Source: Streptomyces sp. AA1529
GTDB lineage: Bacteria; Actinomycetota; Actinomycetes; Streptomycetales; Streptomycetaceae
Assembly: GCF_000280905.1 (NCBI RefSeq)
Contig: NZ_ALAP01000055.1
Coordinates: forward strand, 1-64,000
Reading direction: 5' to 3'
Length of the DNA: 64,000 bases
Below, piece by piece: positions 59,259 to 64,000 of the stretch (its first letter is position 1; every line of letters starts with the position of its first letter). A program made the translations under genes and the position numbers. The notes beneath the pieces were generated by a model. The model searched no databases. It had not been told where the DNA came from and saw only the letters and a program-made list of their open reading frames with translations.

Positions 59259-60281
59259 ATGTACACGGGGGCCGACACGCGCCGGGACCGGGGCGCGGCA
59301 GACGGTGGGACGGGCGGCGGCAGGCGGCGGGCGCGGCGCCATCCGTTCCTGACCGCGCTGGCGGCGCTGACCCTGCTGGTGCTCAGCGTGGCCCTGGCCT
59401 TCCGGGCCGGGGACGAGGACGGGCCCACCCCCGTGCCGCAACTGCTGGCGTTCCTGCCCTGGTTCCTGGCGCCGGCCTGGCTGGCGGCGCTGGTCGCGAC
59501 GCTCTCCCGCCGCTGGCTGGTGCTGCTGTGGGCGCTGGCGGTACTGGCGGGCACCGGCTGGTTCCTGCGCCCCTACGGGCAGCCCGCACCGGCGGACACG
59601 GCGGCCCGGCCGGCGAAGGCCCAGTTCCGGGTGCTGACGGCCAACCTGGACCACGGTGCCGCCACCCGCGACCTGGTGGCCGCGGTGCGCCGGGAGCGGC
59701 CGCAGGTCGTCTCGGTCCAGGAGTGCGACGCGCGGTGCGCGGCGGCGCTGCGCGCCCCCGCGCTGCGCGAGGAGTATCCGCACCGCATCATCACCGACGA
59801 CGGCGGCGCCCGCGGCTCGGCGCTGCTGAGCGTCTATCCGCTGGAGGGCCGCGGCGAGGTGCGCGGACGGCTGGCGATGCCGGGGGCGATCGCGGACGTC
59901 CACGGCGAGCGGGTCGCCCTCCAGGTGGCGCATCCGATGCCGCCCGAGCCGGGCCGGACGGCTGCCTGGCGGGTGGAGCTGGACCGGCTGCGGGCCGCGG
60001 CGGCGGCCCGGGGCAGGCTGCCGACGCTGATCGCGGGCGACTTCAACTCCTCGCAGGACCATGCGGCTTTCCGGGCGATCCTGCGCACCGGCATGCACGA
60101 CGCGGCCCGCATGCTGGGCAACTCGCGCACTCCCACCTGGCCCACCCGCACCACTCCGGTGCTCGGCGCGCAGCTCGACCACGTTTTGCTGAGCGGTGCG
60201 ATGCTGCCGGTGGACGGCGAGTTCGTGGATCTGCGCGGCACCGACCACCGCGCGCTGCTGGTGAACGTCAAGCTGTTCTGA
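59259..60281 (+). CDS. Membrane-anchored endonuclease/exonuclease/phosphatase-family protein
   Basis: 340 aa. Three hydrophobic segments (TALAALTLLVLSVALAF, LLAFLPWFLAPAWLAALVATL, WLVLLWALAVLAGTGWFL; residues about 30-105) precede an EEP catalytic domain: FRVLTANLDHGAATRDLV, VVSVQECDARC (metal Glu), IAGDFNSSQDHAAF, LDHVLLSGAM and TDHRALLVNVKL with the catalytic Asp-His. The domain faces outward by the positive-inside rule. Substrate unknown (lipid phosphodiester or nucleic acid). ATG at 59259 with CGGAGAG immediately upstream, rather close. Confidence 0.88.
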   Translation: MYTGADTRRDRGAADGGTGGGRRRARRHPFLTALAALTLLVLSVALAFRAGDEDGPTPVPQLLAFLPWFLAPAWLAALVATLSRRWLVLLWALAVLAGTGWFLRPYGQPAPADTAARPAKAQFRVLTANLDHGAATRDLVAAVRRERPQVVSVQECDARCAAALRAPALREEYPHRIITDDGGARGSALLSVYPLEGRGEVRGRLAMPGAIADVHGERVALQVAHPMPPEPGRTAAWRVELDRLRAAAAARGRLPTLIAGDFNSSQDHAAFRAILRTGMHDAARMLGNSRTPTWPTRTTPVLGAQLDHVLLSGAMLPVDGEFVDLRGTDHRALLVNVKLF

Positions 60282-60307
60282 GCCCGGCCGCGTCCCGCAC
60301 GGGGCCC

Positions 60308-61486
60308 TCAGCCCGCGGCGCGCCCGGCGCCTCCGGTGATCCCGGCACCTCGGGTGATCGAGGCGGCGGGGCCGCCGTCGTGGTGGATGGGCGTGTGGGC
60401 GCCGTCGAGGGGGACACCGGTGCCGCCGTGCCGGGCGGCGACGATCTCCGCGGCGATGGACAGCGCCGTCTCCTCCGGGGTGCGGGCACCCAGGTCCAGG
60501 CCGATGGGTGAACGCAGCGCGGCCAGCTCCAGCGGGGTCAGACCCACCTCGCGCAGCCGCTCCAGCCGGTCCAGATGGGTGCGGCGGGAGCCCATGGCGC
60601 CGACGTAGGCCACCGGCAGCCGCAGCGCCCGCTCCAGCAGCGGCACGTCGAACTTGGCGTCGTGGGTCAGGACGCAGACGACCGTGCGCGGATCGAGGTC
60701 CTGGGAGTCGAGGTAGCGGTGCGGCCAGTCGACGACGACCTCGTCGGCCTCGGGGAAGCGGCCGGGTGTGGCGAACACGGGCCGCGCGTCGCACACGGTC
60801 ACGTGATAGCCGAGGAATTTGCCGATCCGGGCCAGCGCTGCGGCGAAGTCGATGGCGCCGAAGACGAGCATCCGGGGCGCCGGGACGCTGGACTCCACCA
60901 GCAGGGTCACCGGCCGGCCGCACCTGCTGCCGTCGGCGCCGATGGTGACGGTGGCCGTACGGCCGGCGGTCAGCAGTGCCCGGCCCTCGGCCGCCGCGGT
61001 GGCGTCCAGTTCGGGTGCCCCGCCCAGGGCGCCGTGCGGCTGCCCCTCGGCGTCCAGCCGCAGGGCGCCGCCCAGCAGCTCAGCGGGCCCGTCCACGATC
61101 CGGACGAGGGCTGCGGTGTCTCCTTCGGCGGCCTCGGCCGCGATCCCGGCGTACACCGTGCGGGCCGCCGTTCCGGCGCGGACCGGGGTGATCAGGATGT
61201 CGACGGTTCCGCCGCAGGTGAGACCGACGGCGAAGGCGTCCTCGTCGCTGTAGCCGAAGGTCTGGCGGACGCTCGCGCCGGACTCCAGCACCTCCTGGCA
61301 CAGCGCGTAGACCGCGCCCTCGACGCAGCCGCCGCTCACGCTGCCGACGGCCTCGCCGTCCGCGTCCACGGCCAGCGCGGCGCCCGGCTGCCGCGGTGCG
61401 CTGCCGCCCACGCCGACGACGGTGGCGACGGCGAAGTCCCGCCCCTCCTGGCACCAGCGGTGCAGCTCAGCGGCGATGTCCAGCAT
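60308..61486 (-). CDS. xdhC: XdhC-family molybdenum cofactor insertion protein
   Basis: Maturation factor that delivers sulfurated molybdenum cofactor to xanthine dehydrogenase, 392 aa. N-terminal XdhC/CoxI domain with ATVVGVGGSAPRQPGAALAVD, GSVSGGCVEGAVY and VGLTCGGTVDILI (conserved Cys residues); C-terminal Rossmann domain with MLVFGAIDFAAALARIGKFLGYHVTVCDARPVF in outline and VAYVGAMGSRRTHLDRLERL. About 30 residues of Gly/His-rich tail follow. Downstream of the AzgA gene and separated from it by a terminator. Fits the xdh locus at the window edge. Confidence 0.92.
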   Translation of the reverse strand: MLDIAAELHRWCQEGRDFAVATVVGVGGSAPRQPGAALAVDADGEAVGSVSGGCVEGAVYALCQEVLESGASVRQTFGYSDEDAFAVGLTCGGTVDILITPVRAGTAARTVYAGIAAEAAEGDTAALVRIVDGPAELLGGALRLDAEGQPHGALGGAPELDATAAAEGRALLTAGRTATVTIGADGSRCGRPVTLLVESSVPAPRMLVFGAIDFAAALARIGKFLGYHVTVCDARPVFATPGRFPEADEVVVDWPHRYLDSQDLDPRTVVCVLTHDAKFDVPLLERALRLPVAYVGAMGSRRTHLDRLERLREVGLTPLELAALRSPIGLDLGARTPEETALSIAAEIVAARHGGTGVPLDGAHTPIHHDGGPAASITRGAGITGGAGRAAG

Positions 61487-61514
61487 GTGTCTCTCCTCGG
61501 CGGTGGAATACGGC

Positions 61515-61560
61515 CAGGTGGGAGCGGGAACGGCCAGGGGACCGCACCCGCTCCCACCTG
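61515..61560 (-). terminator. Terminator between AzgA permease and xdhC
   Basis: Perfect 14-bp stem CAGGTGGGAGCGGG / CCCGCTCCCACCTG with an 18-nt loop, 21 bases past the permease stop. Indicates partial or full termination before xdhC. Confidence 0.75.
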
Positions 61561-61580
61561 AGCGGTTCGTGGAGGGCCGG

Positions 61581-63062
61581 CTACTTGACCCCCAGCCACT
61601 GTTCGATCGGGTTCAGTGCGAAGTAGGCCAGGAAGACGAGCCCCAGTACCCACATCAACCATCCGGGCTCACGAAACTTTCCCTGGACGGCCTTGATCAG
61701 AACGTAGGCGATGACTCCGGCGCCGATGCCGGCCGTGATGGAGTAGGTGAACGGCATCAGCACGGTGGTCAGGAAGACCGGGATCGATGTGGCCGGGTCG
61801 GTCCAGTCGATGTGCATGGCGTTGGTCATCATCATCGAGCCGATGACGACCAGTGCCGCGGCCGCCACCTGCGGGGGGATCACCTGCGCGAGGGGAGTGA
61901 AGAACAGGCACAGGGCGAAGCCCAGGCCGGTGACGACGCTGGCCAGACCGGTGCGGGCGCCGTCGCCGACCCCGGCGGTCGACTCCACGAACACGGTCTG
62001 CCCCGAGGCTCCGGCCAGCCCGCCGACCACGCCGCCGGCGCCGTCGATGGTCAGTGCCTTGTTCAGTCCGGGCATCCGGCCCTGCTCGTCGGCGAGTCCG
62101 GCCTGCTGGCCGATGCCGATGATGGTGCCGATCGCGTCGAAGAACCCGGCCAGGACGAGAGTGAAGACGATGACGCCGACGGTGATGCCGCCGACGTCCC
62201 CGAGCCCGCTGAAGGAGACGTTGCCCAGCAGCCCGAAGTCGGGCGAGCTGACCAGCGATCCGGTGATCTCCGGGGCGTTCCGGCCGCCCCAGTCCTTCTT
62301 GTCCAGGCCGGCGAACTGGTGGACGGCCGCGGCCAGCACGGTGCCGCCGACGATGCCGATGAGGATCGCACCCGGCACCTTGCGCACCTGGAGCGCGAAG
62401 ATGAGCAGCACGGTGACGGCGAAGCAGAGCACCGGCCAGCCGGTGAGCATGTCCGCGGTGCCGAGCTGGATCGGCTTGGCCCCCGGCAGTCCGCCGGGGC
62501 CGGGCATCGAGGTGACGAAGCCGGCCTGGACCAGGCCGATGAGGCAGACGAACAGGCCGATTCCCATGGTGATGGCGTGCTTGAGCGCCAGCGGGATCGC
62601 GTTCATGATCAGTTCGCGGAGCCCGGTGACCACCAGCAGGATGATCACCGCGCCGTAGATGAGGCACATCGCCCAGGCGTTGCCCCAGGTCATCTCGGGC
62701 ACGACCTGGAACGACAGCACCGCCGAGACGCTGAGTCCGGCCGCCAGGGCCAGCGGTACGTTGCCGATGATGCCCATCACGATGGTGGTCGCCGCCGCGG
62801 CGAACGCGGTGGCGGTGGTGACCTGCCCGCCGTCCAGGGTCTGCTGATCGGCGTCGGGCACCGAGAGGATGACCGGGTTGAGCAGGACGATGTACGCCAT
62901 CGCCATGAAGGTGGTGATACCGCCGCGTATCTCCCGGCCGTAGGTCGACCCTCTCGCGGAGATGTGGAAGTACCTGTCGAGCCAGGAGCGGCCCGCGGGG
63001 ATGCGCGAGCCGGGGCCCGCGTCCTCCGCCGACGTCGTCGGCTCCACTGTGGACTGGGTCAT
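61581..63062 (-). CDS. AzgA-type adenine/guanine/hypoxanthine permease
   Basis: Purine importer, 493 aa, about 12-14 membrane segments. AzgA hallmarks: REIRGGITTFMAMAYIVLLNPVIL, GNVPLALAAGLSVSAVLSFQVV, FFDAIGTIIGIGQQAGLADEQGRMPGLNKALTIDG in outline, ASGQTVFVESTAGVGDGARTGLASV and PFTYSITAGIGAGVI. Distinct from the NCS2 xanthine/urate permease at 38290. ATG at 63062 with GGGAG 8 nt upstream; a TTG 5 codons earlier is open but less likely. Supplies hypoxanthine or guanine to the catabolic route. Confidence 0.94.
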   Translation of the reverse strand: MTQSTVEPTTSAEDAGPGSRIPAGRSWLDRYFHISARGSTYGREIRGGITTFMAMAYIVLLNPVILSVPDADQQTLDGGQVTTATAFAAAATTIVMGIIGNVPLALAAGLSVSAVLSFQVVPEMTWGNAWAMCLIYGAVIILLVVTGLRELIMNAIPLALKHAITMGIGLFVCLIGLVQAGFVTSMPGPGGLPGAKPIQLGTADMLTGWPVLCFAVTVLLIFALQVRKVPGAILIGIVGGTVLAAAVHQFAGLDKKDWGGRNAPEITGSLVSSPDFGLLGNVSFSGLGDVGGITVGVIVFTLVLAGFFDAIGTIIGIGQQAGLADEQGRMPGLNKALTIDGAGGVVGGLAGASGQTVFVESTAGVGDGARTGLASVVTGLGFALCLFFTPLAQVIPPQVAAAALVVIGSMMMTNAMHIDWTDPATSIPVFLTTVLMPFTYSITAGIGAGVIAYVLIKAVQGKFREPGWLMWVLGLVFLAYFALNPIEQWLGVK

Positions 63063-63208
63063 TGTGCTGACTCCCAAGGTTCAAAGGGGCACCTCGGCGA
63101 CCGCCGAGGATTTGGGAAGCACGACCCGGGGGACGGCCCGTGTCCTGCCATGTCCTCGCTCCCGCCCCGGACCGGGCGGAGGGGCCGCAGCCGCTCCGCC
63201 GCCCGGGC

Positions 63209-63241
63209 CCGGGCTTCGGGGGCGGTGCCCCCGAAGCCCGG
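63209..63241 (-). terminator. Terminator after the xanthine dehydrogenase gene
   Basis: Perfect 15-bp stem CCGGGCTTCGGGGGC / GCCCCCGAAGCCCGG with a GGT loop, 22 bases past the stop at 63263. Confidence 0.85.
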
Positions 63242-63262
63242 TGCCGGCGGGACCGGGGAAGA

Positions 63263-64000
63263 TCACACGTCGACGATGTGCTCCGGTCGGACGGGTACGC
63301 GCCGCAGCGCGCGCCCGGTCGCGGCCCGGACCGCCGCCAGCACGGCGGGCGTCGACGAGAGGGTCGGAGCCTCGCCGGCGCCCCGCAGCCCGTAGGGCGC
63401 GTGCGCGTCGGCGAGTTCCAGCACGTCGACCGGGATGGTCGGCGTGTCGAGAAGGGTGGGGATCAGATAGTCGGTGAACGACGGGTTGCGGACCTTGGCC
63501 CCGGGATCGACCACGATCTCCTCCAGCAGGGCGAGTCCGAGCCCCTGCACGGTGCCGCCCTGGATCTGGCCCACCACGGCCTGCGGGTTCATCGCCTTCC
63601 CCACGTCCTGTGCGCAGGCCAGCTCGACGACCTTGACCAGCCCGAGTTCGGTGTCGACCTCCACCACGGCGCGGTGCGCGGCGAAGGAGTACTGCACATG
63701 GCCGAAGCCCTGGCCGGTCCGCAGGTCGAAGGCTTCGGTCGGGCGGTGCCGCCACTCGTCCTCGGCCTCGACCGGCTCGTCGCCGAGCACGTCGGCCAGC
63801 GGGGCCAGCACCTCGCCGCCCTCGGTGACGATCTTGCCGCCCTCCAGCAGCAGCCCGGCCGTCGCCCAGGCGGGGTGGTGGGTGCCCAGCCGCTCCCGTC
63901 CGCGCTCCAGCACCTTCTCGCGCACCAGGGCGCACACGTGCCGGACGGCGCCGCCGGTCACATAGGTCTGCCGGGAGGCGGAGGTGGAACCGGCCGAGCC
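63263..64000 (-). CDS. xdhB: Xanthine dehydrogenase molybdopterin-binding subunit (C-terminal part)
   Basis: The last 245 residues of the molybdenum subunit, cut by the right edge. The visible start GSAGSTSASRQTYVTGGAV is the molybdopterin-binding segment; GFGHVQYSFAAHRAVVEVDTELG, CAQDVGKAMNPQAVVGQIQGGTVQGLG in outline follow, and YGLRGAGEAPTLSSTPAVLAAVR carries the catalytic glutamate (GxGE). Oxidises hypoxanthine or xanthine to urate with the FeS and FAD subunits, which must lie beyond the window. Partner of xdhC and the AzgA permease on the same strand. Confidence 0.95.
   Translation of the reverse strand, partial: GSAGSTSASRQTYVTGGAVRHVCALVREKVLERGRERLGTHHPAWATAGLLLEGGKIVTEGGEVLAPLADVLGDEPVEAEDEWRHRPTEAFDLRTGQGFGHVQYSFAAHRAVVEVDTELGLVKVVELACAQDVGKAMNPQAVVGQIQGGTVQGLGLALLEEIVVDPGAKVRNPSFTDYLIPTLLDTPTIPVDVLELADAHAPYGLRGAGEAPTLSSTPAVLAAVRAATGRALRRVPVRPEHIVDV

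Overview
The window reads as chromosomal DNA of a high-GC actinobacterium, almost certainly Streptomyces or a close relative. Evidence: very high G+C with strong third-codon-position bias, frequent GTG starts, 4-bp stop/start overlaps (ATGA/GTGA), a Hanks-type kinase with a Pro/Ala-rich linker, DUF5753- and MmyB-type XRE regulators, an RNase Sa-type secreted ribonuclease and a GluABCD importer. I saw no rRNA or tRNA gene, no CRISPR array, no prophage and no intact insertion sequence.

Layout. 1-13.5 kb: a kinase cut by the left edge, gamma-glutamyltransferase, the gluABCD operon, a DUF6278-like protein, a secreted GDSL hydrolase, exonuclease III, a metallo-beta-lactamase-fold protein coupled to a PcaL-type fusion enzyme, and a membrane-anchored unknown. 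13.5-20 kb: a ROK sugar kinase, a CUT2-like sugar ABC importer with an unusually short single ATPase domain, a GntR/UTRA regulator and a divergent Gfo/Idh dehydrogenase. 20-26 kb: GNAT, P450, KDPG aldolase with KDG kinase, a sigma-like factor overlapped by an unknown partner, and a secreted RNase Sa homologue.

26-64 kb is dominated by purine salvage and catabolism scattered among unrelated genes. Present are allantoicase, allantoinase and an AllR-like IclR regulator; malate synthase; a nucleobase (NCS2) permease; 8-oxoguanine deaminase, uricase, hydroxyisourate hydrolase and OHCU decarboxylase; then hydroxypyruvate isomerase, tartronate semialdehyde reductase, glyoxylate carboligase and catalase; and at the right end XdhC, an AzgA-type purine permease and the C-terminal part of the xanthine dehydrogenase molybdopterin subunit. 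Together they describe xanthine to urate to allantoin to ureidoglycolate/glyoxylate. Glyoxylate is then assimilated through malate synthase or through the tartronate semialdehyde (glycerate) route, and catalase removes the H2O2 made by uricase. Between them sit a GPP34 protein, a YfcC-type carrier, a double-HTH protein, XRE regulators, an ADH/AKR/cupin/CMD cassette, a zinc-ribbon protein with a degenerate Mrr-like domain, an acyl-CoA synthetase and an EEP-family hydrolase.

The most interesting signal is regulatory. The promoters of uraD, malate synthase and catalase, and probably allantoinase, carry a 17-bp inverted repeat TTCAAC-N5-GTTGAM placed on the -35 hexamer. The uraD and catalase copies share an identical 18-mer. 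A second 15-bp motif (TTYYGYATNNYGRR) occurs at the allR, uraD, hydroxypyruvate isomerase and catalase promoters. Together they suggest one dispersed purine/glyoxylate regulon under two regulators.
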